A stretch of 64,000 bases of DNA from Muscardinus avellanarius. Its lineage: Eukaryota > Chordata > Mammalia > Rodentia > Gliridae. The notes beneath the pieces are model-generated. The model was not told the DNA's origin. It searched no databases and worked only from the letters and a program-made list of their open reading frames with translations. The stretch spans positions 645,001 to 709,000 of the forward strand of contig OY726579.1 of assembly GCA_963383645.1 (NCBI GenBank), given 5' to 3'. Position 1 is the first letter of the stretch, and every line of letters begins with the position of its first letter. Below are positions 1 to 10,017 of this stretch, piece after piece. The position numbers and the translations under genes are program-made.

Positions 1-483
1 TTTCAAAATAAAGAATAAAAACTAGGGCTGGAGATGTAGCTTGGAGGTGGAATCCCCCTGAATTCAACCCCAGTACCACAGAAAAATAAAACAAAAAAAA
101 AATTTTTTTAAAGCCAGGCATGGTGGTACAATTGTAATCCTAAGGGGGGCTGAGACAGAAGAATGGTAGGTTTGAAGCCAGCCCCAGAAACTTAGTGAGG
201 CTCTTAGCAACTTAGTGAGACCTTATTTCCGAATAAAAAAGAATACACATTTGGGAGGCTGAGACAGGAGGATCGCAGTTCGTGGACAGCCTCAGCTATT
301 TAGTGAGGCCCTTTACAACTCAATGAGACCCTGTTTCAAAATAAAGAATAAAAACAATAGGGCTGGGGTATAGTTTGGAGGTAGAATGCCCCTGGGTTCC
401 ATCCCCAGTACCACCAAAAAAAAAAAAAGGGCTGGGGGTGTAGCTCAAAAGTAGAATGCCTCTAGGTTCAATCACCAGTAACA
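1..483 (+). repeat. Dimeric B1-ID SINEs (cluster)
   Basis: Tail of one SINE at the edge and at least one full copy from about 113 (GCCAGGCATGGTGGTACA) ending in an ID-like half and CCAGTACCACC plus A run, with further partial copies. Lies in an IL17RC intron. Confidence 0.85.
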
Positions 484-779
484 TAACAAGGCAGCAATAA
501 AAGTCTGGAAAATAGCACCTGCTCTGCCCTTCACGTGAGCACAAAGAGGGAATTCAGGTAACAGGGAAGGCTTCAAGGAGGTGAAGAGTAGTGGGCCATG
601 AGGTGTAAACAGGAGTCCTGTGGGCAGAGGATCAGGAAGGAGACCCTGGCATGGAAAGGCAGAAGGCATAGGATGGGATGCGAGCCTGGCTCCAGGGAGG
701 CCAGGAGGATTCCAGGAGCAGACTGCAGAGGCCACTCCCTCCCCGCCCCCCTTCCCTGGCTCTTCCCCTCTCCTCCTAC
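484..779. other. Unique IL17RC intron sequence
   Basis: Non-repetitive sequence left of exon 8. No exon recognised on either strand. Confidence 0.5.
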
Positions 780-839
780 CTGAACACAGAGGCAGGGAAC
801 CAGGTCTGTGTGGTTCAAGGTAATGGTCTGCGGCCCGGT
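780..839 (-). CDS. IL17RC: IL17RC coding exon 8 (last one in window)
   Basis: 60 nt, acceptor tcccacag, donor gtagga. It encodes TGPQTITLNHTDLVPCLCVQ. No further IL17RC exon is recognisable between 1 and 779, so the gene continues past the left edge. Confidence 0.93.
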
Positions 840-3800
840 CTGTGGGACGAGCAGAGGAGGGACGTTGCAGAGGGGTAAGTCAGCAAGCCAGGCAGCAGGA
901 GGCCCCCCCAACATTGTCCCCTTGCTTGGGGGGTTCTCCTTGAGGGTCCCTTTGATAACATCTGTGCATCCGGGGCGTGGGCACCAGGCTGGAGTGGGGA
1001 TGGGTTTAGGGAGAGAGGCCTCACCAGGTTTCTCTGCCACCAGGTTTTGGGGGGACCTTGGGCTTGACTCCAGTAGAGTAGGAGGCCAAAGCGCTGCTCC
1101 TCAGAGACGTTGAGCAGCAGGTGCACGCCGTCGCCGTCCGCAGACACTTTGAGCCAGGGCAGGGCTGGTGGGCGGCAGGGAGAAGGCAGCGTGGAGCCCT
1201 TCGGCTGCTCTTTACTCCCAGGCCAGGCATACTTACCAACTGACCCCGTGAGTCCCCTTCAAACCCCCGGCCTAGAGGCCCTCGGGAGGCAGAGACTGTG
1301 TCCCCATCTCAGACAAGACATGATCCCCGGGCCCTGGCTCAGAGCCAAGTCCACAAAGATCCCAGGATGTGATCTTGGGATAGCTCTCTTTGCTACTAAT
1401 AGGACCCTGTAACCTCTTTATAACAAATGGCTTTCTTCTTCTCAGGAACCCAGTATGGTCTCGCCCCGCCCCCAGATGGTCCTGCAAAAGCTAGTCACAA
1501 CAGCTGGTAAGGCCTCACCTCATTTCCCAGCAGCTGCGTTGAATTTATTGCAGACTCCTGGGCCAAATCACCGTTCCCTGCACACGCCCGCCACGCCCAC
1601 CCAGGCCCTTTGCACTGGCTCTTCTCCCTGCGTGAAACTTCACCTCTCACTTACACACACTGGAGCCAGGCCACCCGGCGGCTGTGACCCCAGCCTTCCT
1701 GGCCCTGTTCCTAGAATCCTAGGCCCAGCTCCGATCAGCCCCTATTGTGTCCTTCCTCAGCCCCACCCACCCCGCACCCCAGCTTTGTAAGGTCAGGCAG
1801 TTTAATCAGATTTGTTGACTGACTGATCTCCAGTGAGTACTCAGTAAAAAGCTTTTGAATAAGTGAAAACATGTGTACTGAGTGAACAAAATGAAATGAA
1901 TGATGTGGAGTTGTGTTTTCAAAGTCTGGGGCTAGCCGGGCGTGGGGGTGCACATTTGTGATCCCAGCACTCAGGAGGCTGAGACCGGAGGATCGCAGTT
2001 CGCAGACAGCCTCGGCTACTTAGTGAGGCCCTGTTTCAAAATAAAGAATAAAATAATAGGACTTGGAATTTAGCTCGGAGGTAGAATGCCCCTGGGTTCT
2101 ATCCCCGGTACCACACACAAAAAAAGAAATAAAAAGAAAAAAAGAAAAGAAAATGAAGTTGAAGAAACACTAGTTCAAAAATGACTCCCACGTTTATGTC
2201 TTTTTTTGTATGTGTGATACTGGGGTTTGAACCCAGGGGCATTCTGTCTCTGAGCTACATCCCCAGCCCGATGTTTTTTATTCCTTTTTTTTTTTTTTTT
2301 TTTTTTGTGGTATTGGGGGTAGAACCCAGAGGATTTTCGACCTTCGGGCTACACTCCCAGACCTATTTTATATTTAATTTGGAAGCAGGGTCTCACTAAA
2401 TTGCTGAGGGCCTCACTAAGTAGCTGAGGCTGGCTTCGAACCTGTGCGATCCTCCTGTCTCAGTCTCCCAAGCGCAGGGATTACAAGTGTGGGCCACCAG
2501 GCCCGGCTGGCAGGTTTGTTTTTATTCTGCTGTATGGACGGGGCATCATAATCTTAACAATGCTTTTTGCTTCTCGATGTCCTTGGTATGAAGAAATATT
2601 TGTTCTATGTGAGCAATCATATTTTTATTTCCAGTGCCTGGTACAGAGGAGGAGCTACTGCATGTCCTGTGTTATGAATGAATGAATAAATGTCCTCTGT
2701 GAGTTTTGGGGTGTGGCAGCCGACCTAAAGCCAACCCCCAGAGTCCCTCGTGGGAACTGCACATCCTCCCCACCCCAGCCCCTTGGCCCTATCCCCTACC
2801 CTGGCAGCTCTGGATTCTGTCCCGGACTTCCAGCCCCCTGCAGTCTGGGGAGAGATCAGAGAAACACCTCCAGTGGGACTGGGCACCAAAGAAAAAGAAA
2901 GAAGAAAACAAGGACCCCTGGCACACGAGGAAGGGTTCTCTGTCCCCTAATTACCACCCACATCTATCCCGGGTAACAAAGCACTACCTCCCAGAGCTGG
3001 GCGGCCATGTCACAGAGGGCGCGCAGCCCTCGCCCGACAGAAGGGGACTGGGAAGACAGTGCAAGCAGGAGGGAGGGCCAGAGTAAAAAGACGGTGGAGG
3101 CCAGGGTTTGGGACCCTGAGGCTCGGGGCCTCTTACCAGGCAGCTGCTGCGTGAGGTTGAGTTCCTTCTCGTACCTAGGCTGAGTGTAGGACCAGATTTG
3201 AACCTCGGCTCCCAAGGCGGCCTTGAAGCAGTCAAACACGACAGAACCCTGTGTGGAAAGGGCGGCAGAGTCTCCCTGCGTTGAAGGTCTCGCTAGGTTG
3301 CTGCGACCGACCTCAAACCTGAGACACTCCCATCTCCGATTCCCAAGCACTGGGATTACAGATTTGTGGCACCATTCTCAGCTTCAACTTATTAATTAAT
3401 TAGTTGGTTAATAATTTATTTAGAGGATTGGGGCTTGTACCCAGGGGCATTGTACCTCTGGGCTACATCTTCAGCCTTCTTCTTCTTCTTATTATTATTA
3501 ATATTATATTATTATTATGATGATGATGATGACACTGGGCATGGAACCCCAGGGAATTCTTCCTCCAAACTACATCCCCAGATCTATTTTTTTATTCTTT
3601 ACTATGAAACAGGATCCCACTGAATTGAGAAGGGCCTCACCAAGTAGCTGAGGTAGGCCGCGAACCGTGATCCTCCTGTCTCAGCCTCCCAAATGCTGGG
3701 ATTACAAGCATGCGCCACCACACCCAGCTTATTTTATTATTATAATAATTATTTTCTGCAGTACTGGGGCTGGAACCCAGGAGCATTCTACCTCTGAGCT

Positions 3801-5355
3801 ACACCCCAGTCCTATTTTTTTAAATTCTTTATTTTGAAACAGGGTCTCACTGATTGCAAAGGGCCGCACTAAATAATAGCCGAGGCTGTCCGCGAACCGT
3901 GATCCTCCTGTCTCAGCCTCCCAAATGCTGGGATTCCAAGTGTGCACCACCACGCCCAGTCTCCTCTTTTGTTTTTATTTCGAAACAGGTTGATGAGAGT
4001 TGTCTCACTACTTGCTGAGGCCCTCCACCCTCCTGTCCCCCACATATTGGGATTACAGGCAGGCTCTGCCACGCCTGTTTCTGGGTTTTGTATTTAATTA
4101 TTAAAAAAAATTATTTTTCAGTACTGGAGATGGAACCTAGGGGCATTCTACCTCCGAGCTATACCCACTGCCCTATTTTTTTATTCTTATTTTGAAACAG
4201 GGTCTCACTGAGTTGCAGAGGAACTCACTAAGTAGCTGAGGGTGTCTGAGAACCACAATCCTCCTGTCTCAGCCTCCCAAATGCTGGGATTACAAGATTG
4301 TGCCACCACACTCAGCTTTACAAAAACCATTTGAGGTAAGACTATTCTTTTTTTTTAAGTTGTCAAAAACTTTCAGTAGATATTTCAAAAAGGAAATTAA
4401 ACAAATAGCCAAAAAGCAGGTGAGAAGTTGCTTTGATTTTATCGGTCATCAGAGATGTACAAATAAAAGTTATAACAAAGGATGGGGATGGCTCTTTCCT
4501 TGTATATACGATACCCTGAGTCTTATCCCTAGTACTGCAGAAAATTAATATTAAAATAAAGCTGGGAATGGTGACACACACTTGTAATCCAATACTAGGG
4601 AGGCTGAGACAGGAGGATCTCAAGTTCAAGGACAGCCTCAAAAATTTAGTGAGGCCAGCCAGGCGTGGTGGCACACGCTCGTAATCCCCGCGCTTGGGAG
4701 GCTGAGACAGGAGGATCGCACAGGTTCGAAGCCAGCCTCAGCTACTTAGTGAGGCTCTCAGCAACTTAGTGAGACCCTGTCTCCAAATAAAATATAAAAA
4801 AGGTCTGGGAAGCCGGGCGTGGTGGCGCACACTTGTAATCCCCGCGCTTGGGAGGCAGAGACAGGAGGATCGCGCAGGTTCGAAGCCAGCCGCGCGTGCT
4901 GGCTTAGGAGACCCTGTTTCCAAAGAAAAATATAAAAATAGGTCTGGGAGTGTAGCCCGGAAGTAGAAGGGCTTCCAGGAACCCCAGTACCACCAAAAAA
5001 TAAAATAAAATAAAATAAAAATTAAAAAAAAAAAAGGTCTGGGAATATAGCCCGGAGGTAGAAAGCCTCTGGGTTTCACTCCCAGTACCACCAAAAAAAA
5101 AAAAAAAAAAAAAAAATTTAGTGAGGCTCTCAGCAATATAGTGAGACCCTGTTTCCAAATAAGAAATAAAGTCAAGGCCGGGTGTGGTGGCGCACGCTTG
5201 TAATCCCCGCACTTGGGAGGCTGAGACAGGAGGATCGTGCAGGTTCAAAGCCAGCTGTGCTGGCTTAAAAGAACTTGTTTCAAAGATATAAAAAATAGGT
5301 CTGGGAGTGTAGCCCGGAGGTAGAAGGGCTTCCAGAAACCCCAGTACCACCAAAA

Positions 5356-5419
<64 letters not shown>

Positions 5420-8021
5420 AAATCAGGCTGGGGGTATAGCTTGGAGGTAGACTGCCTCTAGGTTCAATTCCCAGTACCATAAAAAATAAATAAAAATTAA
5501 AATAAGACATGATTTGAGTTGGAGAAATGGTTCATTGGTAGGGTGGTTGCTCCTATGTGTGATACCCTGGGTTTCTTCTCTAGCAGTGCAAAAATAAATA
5601 AAAAAGGAAGCCCACAAAGCTGGGTGTGGTGGCACACGGTTGTAATCCCAGTACTTAGGAGGCTGGGACAGGAGGATCGCAGGTTCGAATCCAGCCTCAG
5701 GAACTTAGTGAGGCTCTCAGCAACTTAGGGAAACCCTGTTTCCAAATCAGAAATAAAACTGGGCTGGGAGTGTAGCTTGGAGGTAGAATGCCTCTGGGGT
5801 CTATCCCCAGTACAAAAGAAGGAGGAGGAGAACAAGGAGAAGGAGAAGGAGGAGGAAGAGAAGGAGGAGGGGGAGGAAGAGGAGGAGAACAAAAAGAAGA
5901 GAGCCCTAATGGTATACCACTACATACAAAACAAAGTGGCTAAAATTTTTTGTGTGTGTGGTACTGGGGGTGGAACCCAGGGGCTTTTCTACCTCCAGGC
6001 TCTACTCCCAGACCTATTTTATACTATATTTGGAAACAGGGTCTCACTAAGTTGCTGAGAGCCTCACTAAGTAGCTGAGGCTGGCTTCGAACCTATGCGA
6101 TCCTCCCGTCTCAGCCTCCCAAGCACTGGGATTACAAGCATGTGTCACCACGTCTGACTTCAAAATGGCTAAAATTAAGAATTCAAATACCAAATGTCGG
6201 CAAAGATAGGATGCACCCAGTACTCCATACACTGCTGGTGGGAGAGTCAACTAGAACCCTCCTAGAAAACTACTGGCTGGGAGCTAAGAAAGTTGAACAT
6301 GTAAAGTAGGATGATTCTTATCCCTGTTGTTGTTGTTGTTACTGTGGTACTGGGGATGGAACCCAGGGGCATTCTACCTCCTAGCTACAACCCACCCCTA
6401 TTTTTTCTTCTTTCTTTTGAAACAGGGTCTCACTGATTTGCAGAGGGCCTCACTAAGCTAAGGCTGTCTGTGAACCATGATCCTCTAGTATCAGCTCCCA
6501 AATACTGGGATTACAAGTGTGGGCCACCACACCTGGCTTCTTATCCCCATTTTATAGACAGAAAATGGAGGCACAAAGGGTTGGAGGGTGTTGCCTAGCT
6601 GGGGTTGGGGGGCTAGAGGGGTAGTCAAAAAATTGAAGGATTTGGCCTCTGATGGACCTTTCAGCCAGGTGTGACCTCGCAAGGTGGAGAGAAGGCCCAG
6701 CACCCCGAGCCAGAGGCATCTGCCAGAGGACACCAGTGTTCTCCTCTCAGGCCACGAGTTGACAAAAGCCTGCACAGTCCCACAAACTGCTGTGCTGAGA
6801 CTCGGGACTGCAGGAGCAGTAAGCGGCAAAGTGTTTAAGAGTTCCCCCACCTAGAGCGTCTCCACCAGGGTTAGGAGATTTTGCATACCACAGACTGACC
6901 GGGCTGGGCCAAGGTAGCGGGCACTCGCACCTCCACCAGGACGCAGCGGGCAGTAGGGTAGGCCTGGAATGAGAGCACCACTTGCGCCTGGAGAGAGACT
7001 GAACAAGGGGCAGGGGTCAGTCAGGCCCAGGGGCTGCCTGCAAGCTGCGCTGAGGGGCAGTTGGGCCGCCGCCCCTCCTTACCATTCCTAGGCTCCTTGG
7101 GTGCCATGTCAGCAGCTCCTCCAAAGTTCCCCTCACCTTCAGACTCTTCCCGGTGCTCTGGAAGGACCCCAGAGCAAGGCCCAGGTCAGCCCCCTTCTCT
7201 GGGACTAGGAGACCAGGCTGGCCCGGGGTCACTGAAGACGCCCAGCCCTACCTGACAATTCCCCAGTCCACGTGCCCGCCCCAGCTGTGCTGGCATTTCC
7301 ACAAGCTCACTCACGGTGACTCACCCAGCACAGCCAGGAGGACGGCCACGCGCACGCAGAGGTCACAGTCGGTCTCCAGAGGGCAGCTCAGCACCAGCTC
7401 TGTCTGCAGTTGTGTGGGCACCAGCACCAGGCCAGGGGCAGACACGATGCTCCCAGGCAGGCACAGCACGTCGCTGTCTGTGGGTGGGTGGGTGGGGGGG
7501 GAGTCAAAGTGGTTCAGAACCCAGTGTGGTTGCATCTGACACCCCAGAGGGCCAAGGAGCATGGCTCTTCTGGGCTGAGAGTGGGTCAACCCGCGGCTAT
7601 GACAGCTCCTCTGCCTTCTGTCAACCTGAGAAGTCCTTTTCTCTCTTAAGAACGGGGATACTCACCCCAGAGGTGGCAAGAGATGCCCTGAAAATGAGGG
7701 AAAGAGAGTCAGATTTGTGCCCCCAAACGTAAGCACCATCCCTTGCCCATCTCTGTCCTGGGCTCCCTGATCCAGGCCCCTCCAGCCTTTGCCTCCTCCC
7801 CATTCTCCCCCCCAACACCTGACAGACCAGCCAGGGCGGTTCTGAGGTGGCGGCAGTGACAGGAGCCAGAGAATGTTTGGATGGGCCACATACTGAACTC
7901 GGGGCCCAGGACTCACCGGAGAGCAGCTGGCAACGTGGTGTGGCCCCACGATCCTCTCCAGAGAGACAACCACGGGGCTCCGGCCCAGTGCCAAGGACAG
8001 CAGGAACCAGGGCACAGGCAT
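780..8021 (-). CDS. IL17RC: IL17RC, interleukin-17 receptor C, 5' part (coding exons 1-8)
   Basis: Single-pass membrane receptor chain that pairs with IL17RA to bind IL-17A and IL-17F. Eight coding exons are visible: 7917-8021, 7666-7687, 7325-7477, 7083-7157, 6889-6998, 3137-3248, 1025-1164 and 780-839. All have GT donors and AG acceptors, and the phases join into one 259-codon frame. The start is ATG at 8019-8021, followed by a signal peptide beginning MPVPWFLLSLALG, as in the human protein. Only extracellular sequence is present, with Asn-X-Ser/Thr sites such as NVS, NLT and NHT. The rest of the ectodomain, the membrane segment and the SEFIR domain must lie left of position 1. The short cassette exon that human IL17RC can include between exons 6 and 7 was not found, and the phases still join without it. 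Identification rests on residue-level similarity recalled from human IL17RC and on synteny with IL17RE. Confidence 0.95.
1025..1164 (-). CDS. IL17RC: IL17RC coding exon 7
   Basis: 140 nt, acceptor cccaccag, donor gtgagg. It encodes LPWLKVSADGDGVHLLL, then NVSEEQRFGLLLYWSQ and QGPPKTWWQRNL. It can be spliced directly to exon 6 in frame, giving QQLPALPWLK across the junction. Confidence 0.94.
1165..3136. other. IL17RC intron 6 (unique sequence plus SINEs)
   Basis: Unique sequence at 1165-1930 and 2511-3136, a forward SINE at 1931-2150, and reverse SINEs at 2205-2508. The stretch 2590-2700 (CAGTGCCTGGTACAGAGG ... GAATGAATGAATAAATG) looks like an old MIR. No cassette exon recognised. Confidence 0.6.
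3137..3248 (-). CDS. IL17RC: IL17RC coding exon 6
   Basis: 112 nt, acceptor ccacacag, donor gtaaga. It encodes GSVVFDCFKAALGAEVQ, then IWSYTQPRYEKELNLTQQLP, strongly conserved with human. It lies 3.6 kb of SINE-filled intron away from exon 5. Confidence 0.95.
3283..4318 (-). repeat. Reverse B1-ID SINEs (cluster)
   Basis: Four or more head-to-tail reverse copies, each running from the ID half (TACTGGGGATGGAACCCAGG) to the B1 half (GGGATTACAAGCATGCGCCA). The first (3286-3382) is an older, diverged left half. A short unique stretch with an ID-like fragment follows to 4559. Confidence 0.85.
4560..5820 (+). repeat. Forward B1-ID SINE cluster with (GAAA)n
   Basis: Several SINEs in tandem, including a short-type copy at 4812-4996, and a (GAAA)n microsatellite at about 5355-5420 grown from a SINE tail. 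A purine-rich GGA/GAA run follows at 5816-5900. Confidence 0.88.
5950..6888 (-). repeat. Reverse SINEs and a MIR remnant in IL17RC intron 5
   Basis: Reverse SINEs at about 5950-6160 and 6335-6537. 6541-6600 (TTATCCCCATTTTATAGACA ... GGAGGCACAAAGGGTTG) is a MIR-type fragment. 6600-6888 is unique. Confidence 0.75.
6889..6998 (-). CDS. IL17RC: IL17RC coding exon 5
   Basis: 110 nt, acceptor gttcag, donor gtatgc. It encodes VSLQAQVVLSFQAYPTARC, then VLVEVRVPATLAQPGQSV. The acceptor at 6999-7000 was chosen over an AG at 6988-6989 because only the former keeps phase with exon 4. Confidence 0.93.
7083..7157 (-). CDS. IL17RC: IL17RC coding exon 4
   Basis: 75 nt, acceptor ccttccag, donor gtaagg. It encodes an acidic stretch, HREESEGEGNFGGAAD, then MAPKEPRN, matching the variable acidic segment of the human protein. 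Confidence 0.88.
7325..7477 (-). CDS. IL17RC: IL17RC coding exon 3
   Basis: 153 nt between acceptor cccacag and donor gtgagtc. It encodes DSDVLCLPG ... LQTELVLSC ... TDCDLCVRVAVLLAVL, clearly IL17RC ectodomain with the conserved TDCDLC cysteines. Confidence 0.95.
7666..7687 (-). CDS. IL17RC: IL17RC coding exon 2 (22-nt microexon)
   Basis: A 22-nt exon between acceptor tttcag and donor gtgagta encodes GISCHLW plus one base of the next codon. It bridges phase 0 to phase 1 and restores the human-like run SCxLWDSD with the next exon. Confidence 0.88.
7917..8021 (-). CDS. IL17RC: IL17RC coding exon 1 (signal peptide)
   Basis: 35 codons from the ATG at 8019-8021 to CCG, then donor gtgagt. It encodes the signal peptide and the first mature residues (SLERIVGP...). 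A start 7 codons upstream (ATG at 8040-8042) is in frame but is not where the human protein begins. Phase 0 at its 3' end. Confidence 0.93.
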
Positions 8022-8640
8022 CATCCAGGTGCCCGGCAGCACCCAGGCCTGAGGCCCTGTCCTGCCCCCCAGAGGGGGGCAGACACCCCACCCCTGCCCT
8101 CACTCAGCCGGCTGTCCCTGGGCAGTGCAGCTAGAATTCCTCCTCCCCCCCACTCCAGGGTCCTACCGCGAGGCCCTGACACCCTTCCCAGCTCCAGTCC
8201 CAGCGCTTTCGGTTTGGCTCCCGGCAGGCAGCCGGCTGATCCCGCCCCGCCCCGTCCCTCCCAACATCCCAGGCCCGGCAGCCCAGCGGCTTCTCCTCCT
8301 CCTCCACTGCTGGGAGGGGCTGGAGAAGGGCCACAGCGCACCTTGGCCCAGTAAAGGAGCTGGTCCTCATCCTGGGAGTCCCTAGCAGGAGGGCCTGAGT
8401 ACTCCAGGGATGCGTCCACTTCCCACATGGTCCTTACACGTAGGCCCTGGGGCCCACCCGATCCTTTGCACACATTCTCCTGGGCCTCGGCACTGCAAAG
8501 TGGGCTTCCTACCGCTGTCTGGCCAGGGCTCTGGTGTGGCCTGGGGAGAGGGACCCAGGACCCAGAGCTACGACAGAGGTCTTGCTTCTGCTGTTGCCTG
8601 CCCCTCCCCTCTCCTTTTTTTATTTTTTATATTTATTTAT
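8022..8640. other. IL17RE-IL17RC intergenic region, GC-rich unique part
   Basis: GC-rich, largely non-repetitive DNA upstream of IL17RC that should hold its 5' UTR and promoter. There is no convincing exon beyond coding exon 1. A reverse SINE follows at 8650-8858, then about 200 bp of unique sequence up to the IL17RE poly(A) signal. Confidence 0.5.
8241..8254 (-). promoter_or_regulatory. GC boxes in the putative IL17RC promoter
   Basis: A doubled GC box (GGGGCGGGGCGGG read on the minus strand) lies about 220 bp upstream of the IL17RC start codon, in the 1 kb separating it from the IL17RE poly(A) signal. This is a Sp1-type TATA-less promoter candidate. The transcription start is not determinable from sequence alone. 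Confidence 0.45.
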
Positions 8641-8649
8641 TTATTTATT

Positions 8650-8858
8650 TATTTTGGTGGTACTGGGGATGAAAGCAAAGGACTTTCTACCTCCGGGCTC
8701 TACTCCCAGACCTATTTTATATTTTATTTGGAGACAGGGTCTCACTAAGTTGCTGAGAGCCTCACTAAGCCGCTGAGGCTGGCTTTGAACCTGTGCAATC
8801 CTCCTGTCTCAGCCTCCCAAGTACTGAGATTACAAGCGTGCGCCACCACTCCTGGATT
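8650..8858 (-). repeat. Reverse B1-ID SINE between IL17RE and IL17RC
   Basis: One complete reverse SINE preceded by a (TTTA)n tail at about 8631-8650. Confidence 0.88.
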
Positions 8859-9068
8859 CCCCTCTTCTCTTGAACAAACTGCAGTGAGGTGCCGGGAGAT
8901 GGCCTGGTCCTCCTCTGCCATTCCCAGGCACTGCCAGGAGAACGCGAGGAGTGTGGATGCTGGAGTGCGTGCGGGAGATTGGGGTCGGCAAAGATGCAGA
9001 GCAGCCCAGGCTGCTGCTCTCCCACCCCGTTCCCAGACACGCTAGCGAAGCGCTTTGTGTTCTTAAAC

Positions 9069-9074
9069 TTTATT
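9069..9074 (-). terminator. IL17RE polyadenylation signal (AATAAA)
   Basis: AATAAA on the minus strand, about 370 bp downstream of the IL17RE stop codon. It is the first canonical signal after the stop, so the 3' UTR is probably about 9050-9442. Confidence 0.8.
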
Positions 9075-9442
9075 CATCGCTCTGGATCTTGCTCCGTTCC
9101 ACCTTCACCCTGGCCACCCAGGACCAGCGCTTCTCCTCCTGGGCCGAGTCCCCCTCTGTGCCTAGGGCAGGGGCCTCTGCTCTGGGAACGGAGGTGCCTG
9201 GCCCCAACCCACTGTCCTGCAGGCTAACAGCTCCCTCCTCTCCAGCTTACACTGGAGCCAGGCAGATGGCTCTCTTCTCAGAGTTTTGGAGGAGTTATCA
9301 GATCCACACCAGAGCAAGCTCTCCATTAAGGGGCGCCTCTCTCCCCTAGGCCTCTAGGGGGCAGGTAAATACCAGCAGGAAGCCAGGCCGCGTGGACCTC
9401 CGGGGCTGCGAGGCGACCAGGCTTTTATCCAGGTGCGAAGGC

Positions 9443-10017
9443 TCATTCGGGACTTCCAGGCAGCGTTCCTGCAGGCTGCGGGCACAGGCCCCTGAGGCCG
9501 CGATGGCGCTCCGTTGGGCCTGGGCTGGCAAGTTTGGCCGCCTCGCGTTCCAGCTGGCGGCACAGCTCCAGGCGGCCCCGCCAGCCCCGCTGAGCCCCGG
9601 GCGGGCCCCGGGCGTCCAGGGCCCGCAGCAGGCGCGGCAGGTCCCGCAGCAGGCGGTAGCGCGGCAGTGCGCGCAGCGGCCGGGGGATGGCCCCCTTGGC
9701 GCACAGGCGACTGAAGTAGGCGAGCATCAGCGGCGGCCGCGGGGCGGCGTGGAGGCGGGCGCAGGGGGCCGCGCCCAGGCCCGGGCTCCACAGCAGCAGC
9801 ACGGTGCCCTGCTCTCGCGCCACGCGCGCCCGCGCCGCCCAGAGCCACGGCAGCGGGCCCATGCGCGCCACGTGCGCCCCCTCCCACAGGTCCACGATCA
9901 CGTCACGCCCTCCGCCCAGCGCCGTCCGCAGCAGCTCCGCCAGGGCCCCCACCAGGCGCCGCTGCGCCTCGGAGTCCGCTGCGTGCAGCAGCAGCACGGG
10001 TCGCGCTGGGCCCGGGC
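9443..10017 (-). CDS. IL17RE: IL17RE coding exon 15 (SEFIR domain, stop)
   Basis: 575 nt including TGA at 9443-9445, acceptor cacccgcag. It encodes the whole cytoplasmic SEFIR domain (ARPVLLLHAADSEAQRRLV, GGRDVIVDLWEG, VAREQGTVLLLWS, LAYFSRLCAKG, LPRYRLLRDLPRLLRALDA, RLELCRQLEREAAKLA). Very high GC. Two deletions and a C-terminal extension relative to human are described under findings. Confidence 0.95.

Noticed and set aside
5777..6058. Poly-Glu ORF (also 55404-55670)
   Set aside because: Translation of GGA/GAA simple repeats.
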